Positions 27,923 to 37,004 of a DNA stretch of 64,000 bases are shown here, piece by piece. Source of the DNA: Pseudanabaena sp. PCC 7367 (GTDB lineage: Bacteria > Cyanobacteriota > Cyanobacteriia > Pseudanabaenales > Pseudanabaenaceae); contig NC_019701.1 in NCBI RefSeq assembly GCF_000317065.1, forward strand, positions 2,075,001 to 2,139,000. Reading direction: 5' to 3'. Position 1 is the first letter of the stretch. Every line of letters begins with the position of its first letter. A program made the translations under genes and the position numbers. The notes beneath the pieces were generated by a model. It searched no databases, was not told the DNA's origin, and was given only the letters and a program-made list of their open reading frames with translations.

Positions 27923-29770
27923 ATGTCGATCGTTCCGCTCAAAAAAGTGACCCTGGCTGGCATCGCCCACGAAAAAAACACTGTGATGCAATCGCTCCAG
28001 GAACTAGGTGTATTACATCTGATTGATATTTCTCCCCAGCCGATGGCACAAGCTCCATCTGATCCATTCAAGCGCAATCGTGAAGCGATCGCCTATCTTG
28101 AATCATGCAGTATCAGGCAAAGAGCCCTGCGCCGTCATCCACAGCACTTTGATGCCGATAAAATCATTGATCAGGTAATAGCAACCAAACGAAAATCTCA
28201 AGAGCTGACCGACGCGATTGAAAATACCGAGAAACAACTAGATTTACTCAAGCCCTGGGGAAATTTCAAACTACCATCCCCTGAAGATTTGAAGGGTTTG
28301 CAGCTATTTTTCTATGTGGTGGCTGGAAGCGAGTCTGGGAAATCCTACACCACAATCAAAAAAGCGGCGCTACCCCATCAGATCGTCAATCGAGATAATA
28401 GCTGCTTGTACGTGGTGGTAATTAGCGATCGACAACCAGACCTGCCAGGAATCTCGCCAGTGGCAGTCCCCCATCTTTCGGCAAGTGAATTAGAAGAGCA
28501 TTTAGACGAATTACTTGATCAAAAAGATAGCAATCGCACCCATCGAATTGGCCTAACCCGCTATATAAATTTACTGCGCGAGCACCTGGGTGAAGCACTC
28601 GACGATCGTGATTTGAATATGGCTTCCTGCCAGACCTATGATGATTCCGGTTTGTTTGCGCTCCAGGGTTGGTGCCCGATCGGTGTGATTGAACGGGTTG
28701 AGGTACTAGCAGAACAGTTGGCATTGGCGATCGAAATTATTGAGCCCGCCCCCGACGAAGAACCACCGACCCAGCTTCAGAATAATGAAACCTGGATTGG
28801 GCCCGGTGAAGATCTGGTGTCCTTTTATAATGTGCCCAATTATCACACCTGGGATCCTTCCTGGTTGGTCTATTTCAGCTTCATTATTTTCTTTGGCATG
28901 ATTGTCAATGATGCTGGCTATGGCTTTGTGATGCTGGGGATCACCTTTTTCTTCCGTGGTGCAATGATTAAAGGTGGCATGCGGCGGCTGTTTCGGATGA
29001 TGTTGGCGTTGTCTCTTTGTACGATCGCCTATGGCGTGTTGGGTGGCGCTTACTTTGGCCTTACGCCACCGGATAGTAATTTCCTCAGCAAATTGCGCTG
29101 GTTTGATGGCCTAGACCTGGCGAATTTAAATACCATGATGTGGGTATCGATCCTGATTGGCTGTGTGCATATTTGCTTTGCCAATGTAATTAGTGCCTAT
29201 AATAATCGCCGCAGCCAGAAAGCGATCGCCCATGTGGGTTGGATCATTGCGATCAGCTCGGCTTTTGCCGCCTGGCATGTGACCGCTTCAGCATTTAGCA
29301 TCGAAGGTACTGGCCTGACCCAGGTGTTTTATACGGGCATTGCGATCGGCATGGGTCTGGTGTTTTTGTTTAACCAACCCGCACCCATGACCGGCAAAGG
29401 CTTGTTTCAGCGTTTTACTGGCGGCTTGCAGGGGGTATTTGATATCACCAAAGCTTTCAGTGATGTGTTGAGCTATTTGCGCTTGTTTGCGCTGGGGCTG
29501 GCTGGTGGCTATCTGGCGATCACCTTTAATAATCTGGCTCAAGATGCCAATGATCTGGGCAGTTTTGGCTTTATCCTGTCAATTTTAATTATTATTTTGG
29601 GGCATACGGTCAATTTTGCCCTAGCGATCATGAGTGGCGTGATTCATGGCCTGCGCCTTAATTTCATTGAGATGTATAGCTGGAGCATTGAAGGAGAAGG
29701 TAAAGTTTTCAGCCCATTCAAAAAAAATGTCAAAGCTAGTCAGGAGCAGCCGAGCGCAACAAATCGCTAG
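27923..29770 (+). CDS. ntpI: V/A-type ATP synthase subunit I (a-like membrane subunit)
   Basis: 615 residues, normal for bacterial V-type subunit I (600-660). The cytosolic N-terminal half opens with the signature IVPLKKVTLAGIAHEKNTVMQSLQELGVLHLID and is rich in coiled coil. From about residue 310 seven or eight membrane helices follow. The essential arginine is in DVLSYLRLFALGLAG, and the C-terminal GLRLNFIEMYSWSIEGEGKVFSPF motif is intact. The subunit forms the ion half-channels beside the K ring. Subunit K follows after 227 bases; no catalytic-head subunits lie in the window. Confidence 0.92.
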   Translation: MSIVPLKKVTLAGIAHEKNTVMQSLQELGVLHLIDISPQPMAQAPSDPFKRNREAIAYLESCSIRQRALRRHPQHFDADKIIDQVIATKRKSQELTDAIENTEKQLDLLKPWGNFKLPSPEDLKGLQLFFYVVAGSESGKSYTTIKKAALPHQIVNRDNSCLYVVVISDRQPDLPGISPVAVPHLSASELEEHLDELLDQKDSNRTHRIGLTRYINLLREHLGEALDDRDLNMASCQTYDDSGLFALQGWCPIGVIERVEVLAEQLALAIEIIEPAPDEEPPTQLQNNETWIGPGEDLVSFYNVPNYHTWDPSWLVYFSFIIFFGMIVNDAGYGFVMLGITFFFRGAMIKGGMRRLFRMMLALSLCTIAYGVLGGAYFGLTPPDSNFLSKLRWFDGLDLANLNTMMWVSILIGCVHICFANVISAYNNRRSQKAIAHVGWIIAISSAFAAWHVTASAFSIEGTGLTQVFYTGIAIGMGLVFLFNQPAPMTGKGLFQRFTGGLQGVFDITKAFSDVLSYLRLFALGLAGGYLAITFNNLAQDANDLGSFGFILSILIIILGHTVNFALAIMSGVIHGLRLNFIEMYSWSIEGEGKVFSPFKKNVKASQEQPSATNR

Positions 29771-29997
29771 AAAATATGTAGATGAGATGGTACATAAAGT
29801 GCCTAAAATGATAGATGGTTTGGATTTAGCTTTAATCAGATTTAGTTAGATTTAATTAGATTTGCAAAAAAAATAGACTTGTCAGATTGAGCCGATCGCC
29901 ATAGCGCAGGTTTATATGCTGCTGTGCTAACAAGCGACAGGTTGGCTGATGAGATATACGGTTGAGGAAATTTAAAACTTAGATAGGGACATTACTC

Positions 29998-30465
29998 GTG
30001 GATTCAGACTCAATTTTTTTAGGCCTTGGCTATATCGGTCTTATTGCCACTATGGGCTGTGGCATTATTGGTAGCTGTATTGGTTGTGCGATCGCAGGCT
30101 TGGCGGCTGATGGCGCAATGTTGGAAACTGAATCGGGACACGGTCGTTTCCTGGGCGTGGTGGCGATGCCTTCCAGCCAATCGATCTATGGCATTGTGTT
30201 GATGTTTATCTTGCGCGGTAGCGTCTCGGCAGATACTGGCGTGGGTGTACTTGGAATCGGTATTCTTTCTGGGCTTGCCTTCATGTTCAGCGCTATCTAT
30301 CAAGGTCAATGCTGCGCGATGGCGATCAATGTTTCTAAGAGCAAGCCGGAGATTTTTGCTAAGTCCCTGGTCTCGGCTGGGATCGTGGAAGGGTTTGCAA
30401 TCTTTATGCTGGCCTTTGCATTGGTGCTCAATCAGGGTCTAGCTGCTGCTACTAATGCTGGTTAG
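29998..30465 (+). CDS. ntpK: V/A-type ATP synthase subunit K (rotor ring proteolipid)
   Basis: 155 residues from a GTG start, four membrane helices as a doubled c-subunit, the standard length for NtpK. The carboxylate that binds the ion is Glu131 (GIVEGFAIF). Two glutamines, Gln61 (PSSQSIYG) and Gln102 (IYQGQ), align by motif with the Na+ ligands Gln65 and Gln110 of Enterococcus hirae NtpK; Ser60 matches Thr64. This pattern predicts Na+ rather than H+ transport. Only the second hairpin keeps the glutamate, so the ring has half the ion sites per helix, as in other V-type rings. Confidence 0.93.
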   Translation: MDSDSIFLGLGYIGLIATMGCGIIGSCIGCAIAGLAADGAMLETESGHGRFLGVVAMPSSQSIYGIVLMFILRGSVSADTGVGVLGIGILSGLAFMFSAIYQGQCCAMAINVSKSKPEIFAKSLVSAGIVEGFAIFMLAFALVLNQGLAAATNAG

Positions 30466-30510
30466 TTAATTACACAATAGTTATTAGATTAAGAATAGGC
30501 ACGAGATACC

Positions 30511-31659
30511 ATGCGGTTAGTTCATCTAGCGGATTTACACCTGGGATTTCGTGCCTATAGTCGTACTACCAGTGTGGGCATCAATCGCCGTGAGGCTGAT
30601 GTGTCCCAGGCCTTTCAAAAAGCTCTCCAAGCCACGATCGAACTGGCTCCAGATTTACTGTTGATCGCTGGGGATGTATTCCATGTACCACGACCCGGTA
30701 ATTTGGCGGTCATCGAAGCTCAAAAACAACTGGCAAAATTTTGCTATGCCAGTGCAACAGAAGTGGTAATTATTGCCGGGAATCACGAATCAGTGCGCAC
30801 ATCTGATAGTCGCTGTATTCTGGAATTACTGGCCTTGATCCCACAGGTAAGGGTTGTTGCCAATAAGCCAGAAGCGATCGAGATAACTGGTCGAGATGGC
30901 GATCGCGCCAAAGTATTTTGTCTGCCCCACAATTCCCTGGAGCAGGCTCAAGATTTAATCATCAAACCCGATCCAGAGTTTAAATATAACCTGGTGATGC
31001 TACATGGCACCGTCGATAACAATCGGATCAATGATTACGGTGGCTATGATGTTCCAGCCAAACTCCTAAACTTGCAGTGGGATTATGTCGCATGTGGCCA
31101 TTACCATAGCTACACCAACCTGGGTAATAACGCCTTTTATGCTGGGGCGATCGAACGCACTAGCAATGACATCTGGAAAGAAGCGGGCGAAGACAAGGGC
31201 TTGATTGAGTTTGATTTAGCCACGCATAAACATAAATTTCATGCCCTGAAGGGACTCAGAGAAACGATCGACCTGCCCACGATTGATGCCAAAGGCTTAG
31301 AGGCAAACGAGATCAACCAAAAGATCGCCGCGCAAGCAGCGCAAGCTGAAATTAAAAATAAAATTGTGCGCCAACGGGTAGATAACCTACCGCGATCGGT
31401 ACAACGGCAACTGGACTATCGCCAAATTCGCACCTTTCAAGCCGAAGCCGTGCATTATTTATTCGCACCACGATCGCCTGAATCATCAGTGAACCAGGCA
31501 GATGGCGATTATGCTGACCAGAATGAGCCGCGATCGAACCAGGTTAGCTTAGCCGAAGAGGCCACCAACTTTCTACAAAAACGCGACCTACCAGCCGATG
31601 TAGACCGCGATCAGTTTGTAGCCAGGGGCGTTGCTTACTTAAAAACAGAGTCCCCGTAG
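30511..31659 (+). CDS. SbcD/Mre11-like metallophosphoesterase (DNA repair exonuclease family)
   Basis: 382 residues. The phosphoesterase motifs are in order: HLADLHLG (Asp8, His10), LLIAGDVFH, IIAGNHES, LHGTVDN and GHYHSY. These bind two Mn ions. In SbcD/Mre11 the domain has 3'-5' exonuclease and endonuclease activity together with the SbcC/Rad50 ATPase. No sbcC is nearby, and the C-terminal region (about 250-382) is charged and of unclear fold. The gene begins 45 bases after ntpK and is probably in the same transcript. A non-repair phosphoesterase is possible. Confidence 0.85.
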   Translation: MRLVHLADLHLGFRAYSRTTSVGINRREADVSQAFQKALQATIELAPDLLLIAGDVFHVPRPGNLAVIEAQKQLAKFCYASATEVVIIAGNHESVRTSDSRCILELLALIPQVRVVANKPEAIEITGRDGDRAKVFCLPHNSLEQAQDLIIKPDPEFKYNLVMLHGTVDNNRINDYGGYDVPAKLLNLQWDYVACGHYHSYTNLGNNAFYAGAIERTSNDIWKEAGEDKGLIEFDLATHKHKFHALKGLRETIDLPTIDAKGLEANEINQKIAAQAAQAEIKNKIVRQRVDNLPRSVQRQLDYRQIRTFQAEAVHYLFAPRSPESSVNQADGDYADQNEPRSNQVSLAEEATNFLQKRDLPADVDRDQFVARGVAYLKTESP

Positions 31660-32131
31660 TTTTTGTAAGTGCGCTGATTGTTTAGTAGGTGGTTGAGAGT
31701 TCTAAATCTCGATCAATTCAGTTCAATCCGACATTCCGCGGTTTACTTTGGAAAATCAATAATTAAATTGATGATGCAATCCCAAAGCCCTTATTACCAC
31801 GTAGCTTGGTCAATTTCACAAGAAAACAAGAGAACTGACTTAAGACTGATAAGCATATATACTGGCTCATAATAATTTGTCCAAATGCCATATATAGAGT
31901 TTTAGATTGTTTGGGGTACTACATATAGCGTCAATATTTAATTGATCAATTTCGTTTTATAAGCGCGGAATGTGGGTTCAATCGGCTCAATTGTTTCATT
32001 AACTACAAGAATAAGCGGTAGTAGTAGTCCACCACAATAAATTTGATGCTTAATTTGCGATTGTGATAACTCTTTTGCAAGAGTGCGACCAATCATAATT
32101 AACGTAGTCGAGTAGTAGACCTTTAATGTAA
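31660..32131. other. Intergenic region between convergent genes
   Basis: About 470 bases between the converging sbcD-like gene and the 32132-32899 gene. A 64-codon plus-strand frame (31678-31872) has no recognisable features and I leave it out. The last third is copy 1 of a dispersed ~105-bp repeat (32018-32121). Confidence 0.55.
32018..32121. repeat. Dispersed ~105-bp repeat, copy 1 (MITE-like)
   Basis: It shares the left end TAGTAGTCCACCA and the right end TCATAATTAA...GTCGAGTAGTAG with copies at 51093-51198 and 56713-56812. The interior is variable. The ends are imperfect inverted repeats of each other over about 26 bases. It lies just 3' of the stop codon of the adjoining minus-strand gene. 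Confidence 0.65.
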
Positions 32132-32899
32132 CTAATATAGTCTGGGGCTGGGCGCAACACGTGGTGCGATCGGCACTGGGAATTGAGTGGGCGGGCAGAT
32201 TAGTTTTTCCACTAGCATCGTGTCAGCCTGAGCCTGTTGCCATAGCAAAACCAAAGCACGTTTTTGCTCCGAAGTGGGCACATATTCAACCACCTCACGG
32301 CGAGTAATTCTTACTCTGGTTTTCAGCCAGGGTCTGGGATAGCGGCGCAACACTTCAGTCACATCCGGCAAGATGCCTTCAACATTGCGAGGTTTGGGAT
32401 ATTTTTGCAGCACCGCCTTCACCGATGCCATATTTTCATTACAGAAAAACTCATTGGTCAACAGCTCTGAGCAATCGTCCCAAAACTGCAAAGCTAGCTG
32501 GTGATGGGCGATCGCCGATGACATTGGTAATAGCAAGGGCGAATTAGGAGCCAGGATTCTGGCCTTTTCCATCAACAATCGGGCGCGTTCGACCGCGATC
32601 GCATATTCGCGCATCGAAACTTCAGCATCAAGGGGCGACTGAATCGCCAACAGAGCCATTGCCGCATCAATCTCAGCAGCTAAAGGCTGATCAAAGCGAT
32701 CGGTCTGATCGGCATAGTGATAAATGAACTTACCCCATTGATCAAAATAGGGCGAATCACCGGCGATCGCACTGCCAGCGGCGGCAAACATAGCAATACT
32801 GCCACTCAGCGCACCAATGAATTTTGCGATCAAGCTAAATTTGGATTTGGATTTAGCGATGGGTTTAGCTATAGTTTTAAACTGGAAAATTTTTTGCAT
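32132..32899 (-). CDS. Exported protein, unrecognised
   Basis: 255 residues. A basic N-terminus and hydrophobic stretch (SLIAKFIGALSGSIAMFAAAGSAIAGDS) end in an AIA cleavage site near residue 46. The mature part is helical, with paired Ala/Leu-rich segments (EIDAAMALLAIQSPLDAE, YAIAVERARLLMEKARILAPNSP) that could form a helical-hairpin or TPR-like fold, and a proline-rich end. Three cysteines (two close together in FCN and DDC) are present. I cannot name a family. Confidence 0.65.
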   Translation of the reverse strand: MQKIFQFKTIAKPIAKSKSKFSLIAKFIGALSGSIAMFAAAGSAIAGDSPYFDQWGKFIYHYADQTDRFDQPLAAEIDAAMALLAIQSPLDAEVSMREYAIAVERARLLMEKARILAPNSPLLLPMSSAIAHHQLALQFWDDCSELLTNEFFCNENMASVKAVLQKYPKPRNVEGILPDVTEVLRRYPRPWLKTRVRITRREVVEYVPTSEQKRALVLLWQQAQADTMLVEKLICPPTQFPVPIAPRVAPSPRLY

Positions 32900-33694
32900 A
32901 GGATGTTACTTGCTCCGAAACGCTGCCATAAGCAAACCTGCCGATCGAAATCTAATCTTAGATCTCGCTCAAGCTCAATTAGTCAATATGTTTAGGGAAT
33001 ATAGTTTAGAGACTATATAAATATATTCAGATATTCAGTTAGATATTTAGATTAGTAGAAGAATTTAGTGAATAGGTGACTTGCAAAAATCTAATTTGCT
33101 CCGAAAGAGCCCTAGATTGACCTTAAATTGGTACTTTTCTGCAAGTGGTTAAATTGTGAAGCGCCACCCCTAATATAAAAATCATACAACTTACTGCCCG
33201 CAAAAAACAGTTAAGCCCATGATCAACTTGATAATCAACTTGCGGATTAAGACCAGATTCAGGCTCAGATCACCAATTATTCTGGCCTGATTGGAACTGT
33301 CAATTGCTAATTATTGATCAGGGCAAATTAGCCATAAAATTTAGAGCCCTGACAACTTTAAACCTGGTTTGCCCAACTGCCCCAGCAAGGCCATTTAATT
33401 CTCCCTGCATGATATGTTTACTGAATCAAGATCTAGTTTGATTCTATGGTCTTTAGTGGCAATTAAAAGTCGGATTTAGCCGCTAATTTTGACGGATCAA
33501 ATCACCAAATTGCCTACATAGCCGATTTTAGTGTTTAAATTTATTAAATTCTGGCTCATTTAAGCCTGAGCGATCGTCGCAAGCCCTAACTAACCGTCGG
33601 CAGAACTTTACCTGAAATGCCGATAGTTTGCTCTTTAATCGTAGCGATCGCTATTCAAATCATGTGAAAACAAGAAATCATTAATATTCAAATC
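32900..33694. other. Long intergenic region, no gene seen
   Basis: About 800 AT-rich bases between divergent genes. No frame over 60 codons that looks coding and no RNA gene is recognised. Confidence 0.55.
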
Positions 33695-34609
33695 ATGAAC
33701 CGTCCTTCCAATCGACCTAAACAGCCCGATCGCTCCGATCGACCAGAGCGCCCCCGCCGCCCGCCGCTCAATCATCCCCAAAGAATCCATCAGCCTGGCG
33801 AACAACTGCCAGAAATTACAGGTGAATCGCCAACTAAGGCCAAGCCTCGTCAAAACGCAGCCCCACTAAACCAATTTGCCGAAGAAAACGATGCGACTGG
33901 GTTTGGTGAATGGATTGAGCATAATTCCTATAGCCTGGTTACCTGGATTGGCTATGGTTTGCTGGGGCTTGCCTTGATTGACTTTACCTTCACCCTGGTG
34001 CCACCACGATTATTTGATCCAGGCTGGCAATTGGATGCAGTCGGCCAATTGGTGGGCAAAGTGTGGGCACCACTGCTGGGAATGATGCTGATCTTTTTTC
34101 GGGGTCGAGGCCGGATTGGCGAACTGGAAATCAAAATTTTGGGCTGGGTTTCCTGGATTCCGATGATCTTTGCAGTTGTCTATTTACTTTTAATTCCCAG
34201 CACTGTAGCAAATTCATATCGGCTGGATAAGAACAACCGCGACCAGGCAAATACCCAATTGGTGCAACGCACCCAGCAGATTAGTCAGCTTGAGACAACT
34301 CTGGCAGAGGCTAATACCGCCCAAGAAGTAGGTATAGTGGTGGCGCAAGTCAATCGTTTACCTGGCATTCCCCGGATCGAGCCTGATCAAGTTGAACCAC
34401 TCAAACAAGAATTACTAGAGCAATTAGCTGCGCAGAAAGTGGCGGTTGAAACTACCACCAATACCAATATTGCGATCAGCCAAAAGAAGCTATTAAAAAA
34501 TGCAGTGCGGCAGGTAATCTCCACTCTGCTTGCTGGACTATTGTTTCTCAAAATTTGGCAGCTTAGCAATTGGGCCAGACAATATAGCAACGTTGTCCGT
34601 AATCAGTAG
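33695..34609 (+). CDS. HpsJ-like family membrane protein, copy 1
   Basis: 304 residues. A proline- and arginine-rich cytosolic N-terminus (about 1-70) is followed by two membrane helices (YSLVTWIGYGLLGLALIDF; VGKVWAPLLGMMLIFF) and a third (ILGWVSWIPMIFAVVYLLL). Then comes a coiled coil (about 170-255) and a fourth helix (ISTLLAGLLFLKIW). The PPRLF...W...VGKVWAPLLGM pattern is that of the HpsJ family. HpsJ was found in the hormogonium polysaccharide and motility loci of filamentous cyanobacteria. A paralogue lies 457 bases downstream. Confidence 0.75.
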   Translation: MNRPSNRPKQPDRSDRPERPRRPPLNHPQRIHQPGEQLPEITGESPTKAKPRQNAAPLNQFAEENDATGFGEWIEHNSYSLVTWIGYGLLGLALIDFTFTLVPPRLFDPGWQLDAVGQLVGKVWAPLLGMMLIFFRGRGRIGELEIKILGWVSWIPMIFAVVYLLLIPSTVANSYRLDKNNRDQANTQLVQRTQQISQLETTLAEANTAQEVGIVVAQVNRLPGIPRIEPDQVEPLKQELLEQLAAQKVAVETTTNTNIAISQKKLLKNAVRQVISTLLAGLLFLKIWQLSNWARQYSNVVRNQ

Positions 34610-34633
34610 TTAATCAGTAGTCAATCAGTAGTT
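34601..34633. repeat. Three tandem copies of an 11-bp unit across the stop codon of the first hpsJ-like gene
   Basis: Unit aatcagtagt(t/c) at 34601-34611, 34612-34622 and 34623-34633. The TAG stop (34607-34609) lies in copy 1. Confidence 0.9.
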
Positions 34634-35066
34634 TGGAATTGCGATCGGATTTTAGCTGCAGATCCACCTCTCATATTACCGCTCTAGCCCATGATGGACA
34701 GGGGTTATGGAGTTTACGTGCTTGCATCAAGATCTACTTACTGCTAGCCACAATATGGTCTAGGTAGTATATTAATTAAACCTAAGCACATTGTCTTAAG
34801 TGTTATGGCGTAGCTGTTTGTTCATGTGATTCGCTTTGCCTATTACCCTGAACCTTAAATCAGGGCATGTGAACAAGATTTACTAACTAATGCTAACCAA
34901 ATCGTAGATAGGCATTTGGGGCGCATAAGTGTAAATAATTCTAGATGCTGGGTGACTAGAGTAATGCTTTTACAAGGCATGTCCAGTTATTAATCCAAGT
35001 GTTAATTGGACAGCTTATGCAGCTCTAAATACATTAGGCAAGCGTAAACATCCTTGATTAATAATC
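34610..35066. other. Intergenic region between the two hpsJ-like genes
   Basis: About 460 bases, starting with the 11-bp tandem repeat. No coding frame is seen. The size suggests the second copy has its own promoter. Confidence 0.5.
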
Positions 35067-35951
35067 ATGAGTCAATCCAATCACACCGGCCAGCCAATGA
35101 CTCAGAACGGCATGGCGATCGGCAAGCCCACCTCCCTGACTCCAAACAGAATCACAACTAAATCTAGACCTAAAAGTAAAACATTTCTGGATCAGGATAA
35201 TCTAAACCAAGATAGCAATGAATCTTCAAGGTTTAAAGAATGGGTCGAAAATAGCTCAAGTAATCTGGTGGCACTGGTTGGCTATAGTTTGCTGGGTTTA
35301 GCCCTGGTGGATTTTGGCGATACTTTATTACCCCCTCGCCTATTTGATCAAAACTGGCAATACCAAACGATCGCGCTGGTGGCAGGAAAAGTGTGGGCTC
35401 CATTGTTGGGGATGCTACTGGTTTTTTTCCGGCGGGGTCATAAACTCCGTCGCGCCGAAGTAAGGTTATTGAGCTTTTTATCCTGGCTCTGTCTGGTCAT
35501 CTCGATCGCCTATTTTTTACTCATCCCCCTGGCAATTAATAATGCTTTTCGGATTGACCATCGCAACAATACCCAAGCAAATGCCCAGGTGCTACAGCAG
35601 TCTGCAGATATTACTACTATGCAAGAGCAAGTGCTGGCAGCTAAAACCCCCCAGGAAATTGGTGCATTGTATGCCACAGTCAATCGATTGCCTGGGATTC
35701 CGCAACTAGAAAATCCGCAGGCAACCAGACAGCAAATGCTTGATGCCTTGGCTCAAACTGACGCAAGTATTCAGGTAAACTCCGAAGCAAATATTAAAAT
35801 TGCCCAAAGGGGATTGATCAAAAATACGCTGCGGGTAGTGCTAACTACTGCGATCGCTGGCTTTGCGTTTCTGGGCATCTGGCAGCAGAGTAAATGGGTG
35901 CGTCAGTATCGTAGTACACGGAAATCTAGTGAGGTAGGTAGGTTATTATGA
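35067..35951 (+). CDS. HpsJ-like family membrane protein, copy 2
   Basis: 294 residues, the same architecture as copy 1: a polar N-terminus, then SNLVALVGYSLLGLALVDF, PPRLFDQNWQ, VAGKVWAPLLGMLLVFF, a third helix (LLSFLSWLCLVISIAYFLL), a coiled coil containing VNRLPGIPQLE (copy 1 has VNRLPGIPRIE), and a final helix. The two genes are a tandem duplication with considerable divergence outside the helices. Paralogues may form a hetero-oligomer; that is inference. Confidence 0.75.
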   Translation: MSQSNHTGQPMTQNGMAIGKPTSLTPNRITTKSRPKSKTFLDQDNLNQDSNESSRFKEWVENSSSNLVALVGYSLLGLALVDFGDTLLPPRLFDQNWQYQTIALVAGKVWAPLLGMLLVFFRRGHKLRRAEVRLLSFLSWLCLVISIAYFLLIPLAINNAFRIDHRNNTQANAQVLQQSADITTMQEQVLAAKTPQEIGALYATVNRLPGIPQLENPQATRQQMLDALAQTDASIQVNSEANIKIAQRGLIKNTLRVVLTTAIAGFAFLGIWQQSKWVRQYRSTRKSSEVGRLL

Positions 35952-36018
35952 GCAACGTAACCGCATACTATGCATTTATCTACTAAGCCAGAGCTTTATA
36001 TGTTTGTTTGCTTTGACT

Positions 36019-36049
36019 TAACATTATGTTCACCAGACTCATAATGTTA
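36019..36049. repeat. Perfect 10-bp inverted repeat with 11-base loop
   Basis: TAACATTATG (36019-36028) and CATAATGTTA (36040-36049) are exact reverse complements. It lies 68 bases after the second hpsJ-like stop and 140 bases before the next gene. There is no clean T-run, so it could be an operator for a dimeric regulator or a weak terminator. Confidence 0.6.
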
Positions 36050-36189
36050 TTGAGTTTTAAAAATTGACATTTGGCGCATTGCAATAAATAGAAAGAATGC
36101 TATGTTATTGTGGTGAGTGATTGCACGGATTCGATACTTAGATCCAACTGAACTAGCTATTGCGTTTGACACAGGAATTTAACGGAAAC

Positions 36190-36816
36190 ATGGAATTAAT
36201 GAAGAACGCCTTGAAGTTAGCCTGCACTGCAGCGATCGCTGGGGGAATTACTAGTGTTGCAATGCCTGCATCTGCCCTGGACTACATCATGAGTGGTGAG
36301 TTTGATCAGGGTGGCAGCTCCGGCACTGTATCTGGACTTCTTAGTGCTGTTGATCAAGGTGGCGGTAATATTCAGGTTGATTGGACTTTCACTGTGGGTG
36401 CTGGTGTTTCCTCAACGATCTCTGGCAATCAGGCAATGGGGCCAAGTACCTATACATTCTCTGGGATCCTGCCTCAATTTGGTCAGGCCATTGACGATAC
36501 TACGGTTGTAGGTGGTGCTCCGCCTGCGGCTGGTAATTATGAAATTTCAACTAGTGTTTTTGCCAACTGGGGTCAGTTGTCTTCTAACCATATTACCTAT
36601 TTCTGGTCAGGGGATGAAACAAATGACACAACTGGCGCAACTCGGTTTACGGGCACAACACCTCCTGACACCCTAGTTCTAACTCCTGTACCATTTGAAT
36701 TTAGCCCCGCAGTTGGCTTGGCCTTGTTTGGTGGTTTGTTTGCCGCTGACCAAATCCGCAGAAAAAAGAAAAAAGGTAACTCCGTGGTACTTAGCGAAGA
36801 GAAAGTAACCGCCTAG
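36190..36816 (+). CDS. Exported protein with C-terminal sorting/anchor signal (PFE-CTERM-like)
   Basis: About 208 residues from the ATG at 36190 (ATG at 36199 is also possible; the upstream TTG at 36160 is unlikely). The signal peptide (KNALKLACTAAIAGGITSVAMPASA) precedes a beta-rich, Gly/Ser/Thr-rich mature domain with few charges. The end is tripartite: VPFEFSPAVG, a hydrophobic helix (LALFGGLFAADQI) and a basic RRKKKKG tail. PFEFSP followed by helix and basic residues recurs at the C-termini of cyanobacterial exported proteins and recalls PEP-CTERM/exosortase signals. It is probably anchored at the cell surface. The GGAAAC before the ATG is a short-spaced ribosome site. Confidence 0.72.
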   Translation: MELMKNALKLACTAAIAGGITSVAMPASALDYIMSGEFDQGGSSGTVSGLLSAVDQGGGNIQVDWTFTVGAGVSSTISGNQAMGPSTYTFSGILPQFGQAIDDTTVVGGAPPAAGNYEISTSVFANWGQLSSNHITYFWSGDETNDTTGATRFTGTTPPDTLVLTPVPFEFSPAVGLALFGGLFAADQIRRKKKKGNSVVLSEEKVTA

Positions 36817-36899
36817 AGAGTTGGAATGCCTTTGCTTGGTCAAATGGTTAATAATTAGCTAATTACCTTTTCAGACAATAAATCTAAGTATCTTTCAAT

Positions 36900-36927
36900 G
36901 AGCCATGACTAGTTTAGGTTGTGGCTC
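36900..36927 (+). terminator. Possible weak terminator after the surface-protein gene
   Basis: GAGCCA (36900-36905) pairs with TGGCTC (36922-36927), followed by TTAGTTGTATTTAAT. The stem is short and the T-run broken. Confidence 0.35.
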
Positions 36928-37004
36928 TTAGTTGTATTTAATATATTAATTGTGTTTGTATTAATAGCGGTGAATTTTGCTGGGCTACTAGCGATCGATC
37001 GCCC

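Noticed and set aside
31678-31872. 64-codon plus-strand frame after the SbcD-like gene
   Set aside because: No domain, no clear ribosome site and amino-acid composition like random AT-rich DNA.
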